A stretch of 64,000 nt of DNA, from the NCBI RefSeq assembly GCF_001050135.1, contig NZ_CP012040.1, forward strand, positions 4,419,001 through 4,483,000, read 5' to 3'. Below the pieces are notes generated by a model. It was not told the DNA's origin, ran no database searches, and saw only the letters and a program-made list of their open reading frames with translations. Source of the DNA: Cyclobacterium amurskyense (GTDB lineage Bacteria; Bacteroidota; Bacteroidia; Cytophagales; Cyclobacteriaceae). Both the position numbers and the translations under genes were made by a program. Of the stretch, positions 8,443 to 15,812 are shown one piece after another. Numbering within the stretch: position 1 is the first letter of the stretch; each line of letters begins with the position of its first letter.

Positions 8443-9435
8443 TTGGTTTCTGATAATTATGAGGTAAAGCTTTATTCTCCAGAGCTAATTGGAGATTGGA
8501 AAAAGGTACTTCATGGGGCTACGAATGCCACCTTAATGCATGATAGAGATTTTTTGGCTTATCATCCTTCAGGGAAGTTTCAAGATTGTTCAGTAATATT
8601 ATACAAAAACAGTTTGCCGAAAGCAGTGTTTGCTGCCCATAAGGAAGGTAGCGTGGTTTATTCGCATAAGGGCTTAAGTTATGGCGGACTAATTCACATA
8701 CCTTGTTCTATCAATCAGAAGTTGGAACAGTTTAAAGTTTTGTTGAAGTTCTATGATTCATTGGGAATAGAAAGCCTTGAAATAAAAGAAACACCTTCCA
8801 TTTACGAGCTGATTAAGGAGGAGTCTACAGCTTATATAATGCACCTTGCCCAAGCTAAAATTATTCAGATGGAGCTCTCTTTGGCAATTAATTTACCATT
8901 GAGGGTTACCCATAAAGGTAGGAAAGCCAATATTAAACAGGCTGAATTTGTTGGGTTGCAAATCATTGAGTCATGCGATCCTGATCTTTTTTGGGAAGAA
9001 TTGCTCTTGCCAAACCTTGCCAATAGATACAATAAGAGACCAACCCATACTAAAGAGGAAATGGGTTATATAATGAAGTGCTTTCCTAATAATATTCGAC
9101 AATTCAATGTCTACAAGGATAAAAATATTATTGCAGGAGCAACAGTATACCTCACATCTAATTGTTTACATACCCAATATTTGGCGAGTAACCAGCAAGG
9201 AAGAAAGTTACATGCACTCGACTTTTTAATTAAATACCTAAGTGAAAATTTTTCAGACCAAAGGAAGTTGTTGGACTTTGGCCATTCAAATGAAAATAAC
9301 GGATTGAGTATTAATAAGTCCCTTTTTCGATGGAAAGAGAGTTTTGGGGCTAAGCCTTATGTCCATAAGCATTTTCTTGTCCCAACCAATGCCTGGCATG
9401 CTTTAGATACAGTATATACCAAGCCCTCTAATTAA
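8443..9435 (+). CDS. FemAB/GNAT-fold acyl- or aminoacyltransferase-like protein
   Basis: 330 residues with the double-GNAT layout of FemAB-like proteins: LHGATNATLMHDRDFLAYHPSGKFQD near residue 25-50, VTHKGRKANIKQAE in the middle, and the conserved late strand LHTQYLASNQQGRKLHALDFLIKYL followed by LDFGHSNENNG. FemAB homologues move amino acids or acyl groups onto peptidoglycan precursors; in polysaccharide loci they are thought to decorate sugars. It starts at TTG 8443, four bases after the preceding stop and in the same frame as it. The next in-frame ATG (residue 33) would cut into the conserved N-terminus, so TTG is preferred. Substrate is unknown. Confidence 0.75.
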   Translation: MVSDNYEVKLYSPELIGDWKKVLHGATNATLMHDRDFLAYHPSGKFQDCSVILYKNSLPKAVFAAHKEGSVVYSHKGLSYGGLIHIPCSINQKLEQFKVLLKFYDSLGIESLEIKETPSIYELIKEESTAYIMHLAQAKIIQMELSLAINLPLRVTHKGRKANIKQAEFVGLQIIESCDPDLFWEELLLPNLANRYNKRPTHTKEEMGYIMKCFPNNIRQFNVYKDKNIIAGATVYLTSNCLHTQYLASNQQGRKLHALDFLIKYLSENFSDQRKLLDFGHSNENNGLSINKSLFRWKESFGAKPYVHKHFLVPTNAWHALDTVYTKPSN

Positions 9436-9439
9436 TAGT

Positions 9440-10360
9440 ATGCCTAAAAGGTCATTGCCATCTTTTGATAGGTTAAAGCTTCTGAAGCAAAAAAATGTAA
9501 AGTATATTGTAACCTGTTACCAGAATGAATTTTTTTGTGAAAATCATCCAAAAGGAAAATGTACTCGTGGTTTCTTTTCTTTGTTTTTACAAGTTGTTTA
9601 TGGAATAGGATTTGCCAAAGAACACGGTCTTCCATTATATGTTGATTTTGGGAATGTTACTTACCCTTATTCTAAATGTGAGGTAAGCAATGAACCGAAC
9701 AACTTTTGGGATAAGCTAGTTGATCAGCCACTACTTACATCAATGGATGTACCCGTTCCAAATAAGGAATATGAAGTTTACCCTTTACGAATTTGGAACA
9801 GAAATCACTACCGTTACTTACATCAGTTAATGCTTACGGGTATCAAATTTAGAAATGAATTAAGAGCGGATATAAATGAGGTCAAAATTAGAATGGCTAA
9901 GCTAAAGACCCTTGGAGTTCATATTCGGAAAACTGATCATTTTCAAGAAGTCACTCCAGTCAAGGATAAAGTTTTTTTTCGTCAGATAGAAAAAAAAATA
10001 ACGAATTATGACAGGTTATTTGTAGCCACAGATGACAGTGAAATGTTAGCAATATTAAAGGGTAAATTTCCCGATAAAATCATGGCTAATGACTGTGTTA
10101 GGTCCGTAGGGTCTCAACCCATCCATCATAAAGAGGGACAAAAAGATGGGTTTTTACTAGCGAAGGAGGCCTTAATGGACTGCATTACCCTATCTAACTG
10201 TGATGAACTTATTTTATCCCCTTCCAACCTTTCTTATGCTGCATTGGTATTCAATCCGGAAGTAAACTATACAATAGTCGAAAGTCATGCTGCCAAATGG
10301 AACCGTTTAAAAACCTTATTGGCTTTTCATTTGGACAGGTTAGGGATTAGAAAATGGTAG
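9440..10360 (+). CDS. NodZ/FUT8-like fucosyltransferase-family protein
   Basis: 306 residues. The motif VHIRKTDHF (160-168) matches the HxRxxD peptide of alpha-1,6-fucosyltransferases and related O-fucosyltransferases (NodZ, FUT8; GT-B fold binding GDP-fucose). FVATDDSEM (about 194) and DCITLSNCDELILSPSNLSYAAL near residue 240-262 fit the later GDP-sugar-binding part of the fold. The protein is cytoplasmic, without signal or membrane segment. It has four or more cysteines in its first 85 residues. It sits 4 bp before another GT-B-like gene, and the two are probably translated together. GDP-fucose as donor is inferred from the family only; no GDP-fucose synthesis gene is in the window. Confidence 0.7.
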   Translation: MPKRSLPSFDRLKLLKQKNVKYIVTCYQNEFFCENHPKGKCTRGFFSLFLQVVYGIGFAKEHGLPLYVDFGNVTYPYSKCEVSNEPNNFWDKLVDQPLLTSMDVPVPNKEYEVYPLRIWNRNHYRYLHQLMLTGIKFRNELRADINEVKIRMAKLKTLGVHIRKTDHFQEVTPVKDKVFFRQIEKKITNYDRLFVATDDSEMLAILKGKFPDKIMANDCVRSVGSQPIHHKEGQKDGFLLAKEALMDCITLSNCDELILSPSNLSYAALVFNPEVNYTIVESHAAKWNRLKTLLAFHLDRLGIRKW

Positions 10361-10363
10361 GTA

Positions 10364-11602
10364 ATGATTGAGATCTTCCCAAAAATAGTTGATATCAAAA
10401 GCATTTGTCCTAAGTGTTTGAATAAGGCAAATTTTGAATCTGAAGTGTATTTTCAAGGGATACATGTGTTGGGAAAAAATGTTTGCAATGCATGTGGTAC
10501 CGAATATATATCAACAATTCCTACAGGGCATTCCACCTTTTTTCCTGTTTCCTTTACCTTAGACAAAAGACACCAAAGGTTTGATAAAGAATCAGGGAGT
10601 TGGATGGCATTACCTCTAATTAGCTCGGTCTGTGAGGGATTAAGTGTTGAAGGGGTTTTTAAACGCTATAACCTAGGGGGGGAGAAAGAGTTAATTTTGA
10701 TTAACTGTTTGGATGATTGCTTTGGACATGTATTTACTAAAGTTTGGAATGTTTACTTGGAGCTACAAAATCGTCAAAATAAGACGATAGCTGTATTAAT
10801 TCCAGCACAATGCCGATGGCTATTGCCTTCAACAGGAATTGAAATTTGGTCTGTAAATTTAGCGTTAGGACAAATCAAACAAGGCATTAAAGGGCTTGAT
10901 GAATGGATAAGGAATCAGTTTCAAAGGTTCAATAAAGTTTTACTGCATCCTACATATATTCACCTAAACCACCAGAGTTTGGATTTTAAACAAATTTTAG
11001 GTGTTGCGCCATTTGACTTAAAACAATTTACAAATTTATCTCCGCAAATTACTTTTGTATGGAGAGAGGATAGGTTTTGGTTAAGTAACCGATTCCTTTA
11101 TTTCTTAAGTAAAGTTTCAAAAAAATATAAACTGGAGACCCTTTTCTCACCATTTTTCATTTGGAGGCAAGAGCAATTAATAAAGAGGGTAGTTAAATTA
11201 ATCAAGCGCAACCTTCCTAGCTCTAGTTTTACCATTACAGGGAAAGGGAAGCTTGGGAATTTGCCATCAATAATTAAGGACGAAAGACATGAGTTTATAG
11301 ACCTGAAAGTTGAGCATAAATGGAATCAAATTTTCAGTAAAACGCATGTTATAATTGGTGTGCATGGGTCCCATATGCTGATACCTTCTACTTTAGCAGC
11401 AGGATTTATTGAAATATTACCAAGGTATAAAATTGATCATTTGACGGAGGATATCGCACAATCACATAACAGTAGGTTAAGCCATTTCCTAGGGCGGTTT
11501 GTAGATGAATATGCCGGTGCAGGATTGATTTCCAGACATGTTGTTAGCCTGGTGAAGAAATTTGATTTTGTGAAGCGAAATATGGAATCAGAGGCAGTTT
11601 AA
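10364..11602 (+). CDS. Zinc-ribbon protein with GT61-like C-terminal region, putative glycosyltransferase
   Basis: 412 residues, not a family I recognise by name. Residues 15-18 (CPKC) and 41-44 (CNAC) make a zinc-ribbon. Near the C-terminus THVIIGVHGSHMLIPSTL (GVHGSHM at 332-338) followed by GFIEILP resembles the vGxHGAgL...E motif of family 61 glycosyltransferases (GT-B fold). No signal peptide or transmembrane helix. It begins 3 bp after the NodZ-like gene, so the two are likely co-translated and may act on the same acceptor. A zinc-ribbon in front of a glycosyltransferase is unusual. The alternative is that the ribbon belongs to a different fold and the GT61 resemblance is local. Function is inferred. 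Confidence 0.55.
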   Translation: MIEIFPKIVDIKSICPKCLNKANFESEVYFQGIHVLGKNVCNACGTEYISTIPTGHSTFFPVSFTLDKRHQRFDKESGSWMALPLISSVCEGLSVEGVFKRYNLGGEKELILINCLDDCFGHVFTKVWNVYLELQNRQNKTIAVLIPAQCRWLLPSTGIEIWSVNLALGQIKQGIKGLDEWIRNQFQRFNKVLLHPTYIHLNHQSLDFKQILGVAPFDLKQFTNLSPQITFVWREDRFWLSNRFLYFLSKVSKKYKLETLFSPFFIWRQEQLIKRVVKLIKRNLPSSSFTITGKGKLGNLPSIIKDERHEFIDLKVEHKWNQIFSKTHVIIGVHGSHMLIPSTLAAGFIEILPRYKIDHLTEDIAQSHNSRLSHFLGRFVDEYAGAGLISRHVVSLVKKFDFVKRNMESEAV

Positions 11603-11624
11603 GCTTTAAAGCGATTAATTATCA

Positions 11625-13418
11625 ATGAATATACTCAAGACATTTATTAAAAAACATTTTTATTACTTTTCGTACTTCTATCAAATAGTTCGTGGAAGGC
11701 TTTTTATTGCTTTTGGGTTAAGTATGTTGGTAGCCTTGATGGATGGGCTAGGTCTCACCATGTTTTTACCATTATTGGAAATGGTAGATGGAGGGAACGC
11801 CAGTGGTGAAGGTATGGGCAAGCTTGAATTTATTCTTGGTGCAATGGGAAGTTTAGGAATTCCAATTACGGTATCAGCTATTCTTTTGATAATGGCCTTC
11901 TTTTTTATATTTAAAGGAGTTTTAAAGTTTATTGAACAGTATTATAGTGTTTTAGTTAGAAGGTTTTTTGTACGAAAAATGAGGTTTTCAATTGTAGATT
12001 TATTTGAAGACTATTCCTTCAAAAATTTCATAAAACAAGATTCTGGGAGAATTCAAAATACTGCTACAGGTGAAATAGAAAGAATTTTAATTGCTTTTAA
12101 TAGCTATATGTATGTATTACAAGCCTTTTCAATGATATTCATTTATGTAGCAATGGCTTTTAGTGTAAATGTTAGATTTTCACTTTTCGTGATGATTGGT
12201 GGTGTGCTTTCAAATTTTCTTTATTCGGCCATTTACAAAAGAACGAAAATACATTCCGTAGACGTTTCAAAAGGGAACCACTATTTTCAAAGTCTTTTAA
12301 TTCAAAAAATAGCCAATTTTAAATATTTAAAAGCGAGTGGACTACTTAAAACCTATGGCAATAAGCTAAGAAGTCAAATCAATGCCATTGAGTACCATTA
12401 TAAAAAACTAGGTTTATTTTCCTCCATAATAACAGCCATTAGGGAGCCGATTATTATTGTAATTATTGTTGTTGTTATTCTTTTTGAGGTCAATGTAACA
12501 GGCGGAAGTTTTTCTGGAATAATATTGAGTTTATTGTTTTTTTATCGTTCTCTAACCTATTTATTGGCTCTACAGGCATATTGGAATTCGGTTATGGCTA
12601 ATTATGGTTCTTTAGAAAATATAAAAGAATTCACAAAAGAATTAAAAGTTGGAAGGGAGTCTCAAGGAAAGGTTAAGATTGATGGTTTTCAGAAGGAAAT
12701 AAGGTTGGATAATGTGAGTTTTGGTTATGGGGAAAAGAGGATTTTGAATAGTGTTTCTTTTGCTATTGTTAAGAATCATGTAATAGCAATTGTTGGCGAA
12801 AGTGGTTCGGGGAAGTCTACCTTGATGAATATTTTGGCAGGTCTTTTTTTACCGGATAGTGGATCAATTACTTTAGATGAAATTAACATGAAAGAAATTG
12901 ATAGAAATTATTTTCAAAAGAAAATCGGCTACATTACTCAGGAACCTGTCATTTTCGATGATACTATTTATAACAATGTTAGTTTTTGGGATAAAGACAC
13001 AGATGAAAATCGGAAAAAATGCAAAGAAGCCCTTAATAAGGCTTCAGTATTAGAGTTTGTTGAGTCTTTGGAAAATAAAGAGGATAGTAGACTGGGAAAT
13101 AATGGGGTTATGGTAAGTGGAGGACAGAAACAAAGAATATCCATTGCTAGAGAACTGTATAAGGGTATTGATTTATTGCTTATGGATGAGGCCACATCTG
13201 CTTTAGATTCTGAAACCGAATTAGGGATTCAAGAGAATATTGACAAACTCAGGGGACAGGTAACTATAATAATTATCGCCCATCGATTATCGACAATTAA
13301 AAATGCTGACCGTATCTTATTATTGAAGGATGGGGAAATACAGGCTTCTGGTGATTTTGAGGAATTAGAAAATAATTCTAATGCGTTTAAAAAGATGGTT
13401 GCTCTGCAAGCTTTTTAA
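11625..13418 (+). CDS. ABC exporter half-transporter (MsbA/PglK type), probable polysaccharide or lipid-linked glycan flippase
   Basis: 597 residues with fused membrane and ATPase domains. About six transmembrane helices lie in residues 15-310. The nucleotide-binding domain has Walker A GESGSGKST (about 390), Q-loop YITQEPVIFD, signature SGGQKQRIS (about 495), Walker B LLLMDEATSALD and H-loop IIIAHRLSTI. It would work as a homodimer in the inner membrane. Within a polysaccharide locus lacking an obvious Wzx, a PglK-like role flipping undecaprenyl-linked repeat units is the simplest reading; a general lipid exporter is the alternative. It lies 22 bp after the zinc-ribbon gene. Sequence from here to about 19.8 kb is visibly more AT-rich than the surrounding genes. 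Confidence 0.85.
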   Translation: MNILKTFIKKHFYYFSYFYQIVRGRLFIAFGLSMLVALMDGLGLTMFLPLLEMVDGGNASGEGMGKLEFILGAMGSLGIPITVSAILLIMAFFFIFKGVLKFIEQYYSVLVRRFFVRKMRFSIVDLFEDYSFKNFIKQDSGRIQNTATGEIERILIAFNSYMYVLQAFSMIFIYVAMAFSVNVRFSLFVMIGGVLSNFLYSAIYKRTKIHSVDVSKGNHYFQSLLIQKIANFKYLKASGLLKTYGNKLRSQINAIEYHYKKLGLFSSIITAIREPIIIVIIVVVILFEVNVTGGSFSGIILSLLFFYRSLTYLLALQAYWNSVMANYGSLENIKEFTKELKVGRESQGKVKIDGFQKEIRLDNVSFGYGEKRILNSVSFAIVKNHVIAIVGESGSGKSTLMNILAGLFLPDSGSITLDEINMKEIDRNYFQKKIGYITQEPVIFDDTIYNNVSFWDKDTDENRKKCKEALNKASVLEFVESLENKEDSRLGNNGVMVSGGQKQRISIARELYKGIDLLLMDEATSALDSETELGIQENIDKLRGQVTIIIIAHRLSTIKNADRILLLKDGEIQASGDFEELENNSNAFKKMVALQAF

Positions 13419-13429
13419 GATTACCATTA

Positions 13430-13445
13430 TAAACTATATAGTTTA
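13430..13445. promoter_or_regulatory. Perfect 16-bp palindrome before the nonulosonate cassette
   Basis: taaactatatagttta is self-complementary over all 16 bases and lies in the 44-bp gap between the ABC transporter stop and the cytidylyltransferase start. It could be a protein-binding site or chance in AT-rich DNA. It has no T-run, so it is not a terminator. Confidence 0.25.
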
Positions 13446-13462
13446 AATTGAAATAGAATATT

Positions 13463-14209
13463 TTGAATCCAACTTTTATAATACAAGCTAGGTCTAATTC
13501 AACAAGATTACCTTTTAAAATGACTAGGTTATTTTATAAAGAATTTTCAATATTGGAGATTATAATTAATAGGATTAAAAGAAGTTTTCCTAACTCAAAA
13601 ATTATTATAGCGACTACTGACCATAAGTCTGATGATAAATTGGTGAATTTGATTTCCAAATTATCAGTTTTTGTATATAGAGGGAGTATTGACAATGTAA
13701 TAAGTAGATTTATTGCAATAGGGGATCAGTATGGAGTGGAGGAATTCGTTAGGGTTTGTTCGGATAATTTATTCTTAGATATGGGCTTACTTCATAATAT
13801 GATAAGTAATTATTCCAAGAATATTGATTACATGACATATAAGGTAAATGGGAAACCGTCAATGAAAACATCTTTTGGTTTTTTTGCTGAAATTTCTAAA
13901 ATCAGTGTTCTTAAATCTGTTGTGAAAAACACTGATGAGAGTGAATACTTGGAGCATGTAACAAATTATATTTATAGTAATCCGGGTCAATATAGATTAA
14001 AATTTTTGGACACAGATAAAATTTTTAATAGGTATGCCGATATAAGGTTCACTATTGATACTATTACGGATTTTAATATTGCCAAAGTGGCATATAAAAC
14101 GTTATTAGAATCGAACCCTAATTTCGATTATCTAGATGTTATAAATTGGGCAATTGAAAATAATAAGCTTGAATTAATGGCAACTGAAAATAACAAAAAT
14201 ATTAAATAA
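13463..14209 (+). CDS. CMP-nonulosonate cytidylyltransferase-like protein (SpsF/NeuA superfamily)
   Basis: 248 residues opening with FIIQARSNSTRLPFKM, the nucleotide-binding signature of the cytidylyltransferase family that includes SpsF, NeuA and KdsB. Later features are ATTDHKSDD, VRVCSDN (metal-binding Asp region) and RFTIDTITDF near the C-terminus (R-x-T-x-D as in SpsF). It would activate a nonulosonic acid with CTP, giving a CMP-sugar for glycosyltransfer. The start is TTG at 13463; no ATG fits the conserved N-terminus. Its TAA overlaps the next ATG by one base (TAATG), tying it to the synthase. Which nonulosonate it uses cannot be read. SpsF-type proteins are more distant from NeuA, so activity is inferred largely from gene order. 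Confidence 0.75.
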   Translation: MNPTFIIQARSNSTRLPFKMTRLFYKEFSILEIIINRIKRSFPNSKIIIATTDHKSDDKLVNLISKLSVFVYRGSIDNVISRFIAIGDQYGVEEFVRVCSDNLFLDMGLLHNMISNYSKNIDYMTYKVNGKPSMKTSFGFFAEISKISVLKSVVKNTDESEYLEHVTNYIYSNPGQYRLKFLDTDKIFNRYADIRFTIDTITDFNIAKVAYKTLLESNPNFDYLDVINWAIENNKLELMATENNKNIK

Positions 14210-15258
14210 TGGAGGAAATATATTTAATAGGTGAGATTGGTCAAAATCACAATGGGTCAGTTGATATTGCAAAATTAATTATTGACTGCGCAGTGAGGGA
14301 GCCCAAGGAGGATTTATTTAATCTAAATCTTAATGGTTTAAATGCAGTTAAACTTACTAAAAGAGATTTGGACTTTGAATTGAGTTCTTCTCAGCTTAAT
14401 AAGCCCTATAATTCTCCGCATTCATTTGGTAAAACCTATGGAGACCATAGGAGGGTACTTGAACTTTCAAATGAGCAACATTTTGAAATATATAAATACG
14501 CTAAAGAAAAAGGTCTTGATTTCGTAGAAACACTTTGTGCACCATCTTGTACTTCAATTTTTAAATTTTTCACACCTGATTATCTTAAAGTTGCCTCTAG
14601 AGACCTTACGAATTTACCCCTTCTAGATGAACTTGCAAAAGCTAGAATTCCTATGATTCTATCTACTGGCATGTCAGGAAAAGAGGATTTAGACATTGCT
14701 TTGGAAACCATATTGAAATATCACAATGATGTTTCAATCCTTCATTGTGTAAGTCAATACCCTACAGCCCCTCAAAATGTAAATTTAAATTCAATAAAAT
14801 TTTTAAAAAATAACTACCCTGAGTATACCATAGGTTATTCTGATCATACGATTGGGATTTCTATACCAGTAGCAGCAGTAGCTATGGGAGCGAAAATTAT
14901 TGAGAAGCATATCACCCTAGATAGACGTATGAAAGGTACAGATCAAAGTGGCTCTCTAGGGCCTGATGGTTTAAATAGGATGGTCCGTGATATAAGGTTG
15001 CTTGAGCTCTCCATGGGGGTGGAAGATTCATTTGTTTGTGACAGTGTTTTGGAATCAAAAATAAAACTTGAAAGGTCAATTGCCTTAAAAGTGGATTTGA
15101 AAAAAGGGGATAAAATTACAATTGATCATATTCATCTATTGAGCCCAGGTGATGGGGTTAAGTGGATTGAAAGAGATAAAGTAATCGGGAAAAAGTTAAT
15201 AACTGATAAATTGAAAAATGAACTGATCTTTGAAGAAGATTTAGCACCCAAGTTTTGA
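14209..15258 (+). CDS. neuB: Nonulosonic acid synthase (NeuB/SpsE family) with SAF domain
   Basis: 349 residues. The N-terminal TIM barrel has the NeuB features IGEIGQNHNGS (residues 7-17), NAVKLTKRD, KVASRDLTNLPLL, ILSTGMS, LHCVSQYPT, GYSDHT and KIIEKHITLDRRMKGTDQ. A C-terminal SAF (antifreeze-like) domain occupies about residues 290-349 (ERSIALKVDLKKGDKI...LLSPGDG). NeuB enzymes condense phosphoenolpyruvate with a six-carbon aldose (ManNAc, mannose-6-P or a diamino sugar) to give a nine-carbon sialic-acid-like sugar. A phosphatase gene directly follows, which points to a phosphorylated product (sialic acid or KDN 9-phosphate), as in the animal-type pathway and the Bacteroides KDN pathway. 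Start overlaps the preceding stop by one base. Confidence 0.88.
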   Translation: MEEIYLIGEIGQNHNGSVDIAKLIIDCAVREPKEDLFNLNLNGLNAVKLTKRDLDFELSSSQLNKPYNSPHSFGKTYGDHRRVLELSNEQHFEIYKYAKEKGLDFVETLCAPSCTSIFKFFTPDYLKVASRDLTNLPLLDELAKARIPMILSTGMSGKEDLDIALETILKYHNDVSILHCVSQYPTAPQNVNLNSIKFLKNNYPEYTIGYSDHTIGISIPVAAVAMGAKIIEKHITLDRRMKGTDQSGSLGPDGLNRMVRDIRLLELSMGVEDSFVCDSVLESKIKLERSIALKVDLKKGDKITIDHIHLLSPGDGVKWIERDKVIGKKLITDKLKNELIFEEDLAPKF

Positions 15259-15314
15259 ATTGAAATATGGATTATTGAATAAAATGTTGATTTAAAAGTA
15301 CGAATTTATTTAAA

Positions 15315-15812
15315 ATGAATATAAAACTTGTTCTTACGGACATTGACGGTGTGTGGACTGATGGTGGAATGTACTATGACCAGACAGGGAATGAATTTAA
15401 AAAATTTAACACCTATGATAGTGCAGGAGTGTTATGGTGTCAAAAAATGAATGTACCTATGGGCATTATTACAGGAGAAAAAACCGAAATCGTTAAAAAT
15501 AGGGCTAGTAAACTTAATGTTGATTTCTTGTATCAAGGTATTAATGATAAACTGGAAGTAGCAAGAAAATTGGCTTTAGAATTGAATATTGGACTTGAAA
15601 ATATTGCTTATATTGGGGATGATTTGAATGACATTGAACTTTTAAAAGTTGCAGGATTTTCAGCATGTCCTTCTTCGGCTCCAACTTATATTCAAAAGCT
15701 TGTTCATGTTGTTTTAAAGAAAAAGGGTGGAGAGGGAGTTTTTAGGGAATTTGTAGAGTTTATTTTTGAAGAATCAATACATAATTTTTTGGAACCCAAT
15801 GAGGATAAATAA
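15315..15812 (+). CDS. KdsC-type HAD phosphatase, probable nonulosonate-9-phosphate phosphatase
   Basis: 165 residues, the usual size of a capless C0 HAD phosphatase of the KdsC/YrbI family. The nucleophile motif is LTDIDGVWTDGGMYY (DxD at about residues 8-10). Then come GIITGEKTEIV (Ser/Thr motif II) and the acidic motif IGDDLNDIELL. KdsC itself hydrolyses Kdo-8-phosphate, and close relatives hydrolyse KDN-9-P or Neu5Ac-9-P. Next to a NeuB and a cytidylyltransferase, the nonulosonate-9-phosphate reaction is more likely than Kdo. It comes 56 bp after the synthase and overlaps the next gene. It would act in the cytoplasm between synthase and CMP activation. Confidence 0.85.
   Translation: MNIKLVLTDIDGVWTDGGMYYDQTGNEFKKFNTYDSAGVLWCQKMNVPMGIITGEKTEIVKNRASKLNVDFLYQGINDKLEVARKLALELNIGLENIAYIGDDLNDIELLKVAGFSACPSSAPTYIQKLVHVVLKKKGGEGVFREFVEFIFEESIHNFLEPNEDK

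Noticed and set aside
11625..13418. Toxin or bacteriocin exporter
   Set aside because: No peptidase C39 domain and no toxin gene; the context is a polysaccharide locus, so a flippase role is more likely.
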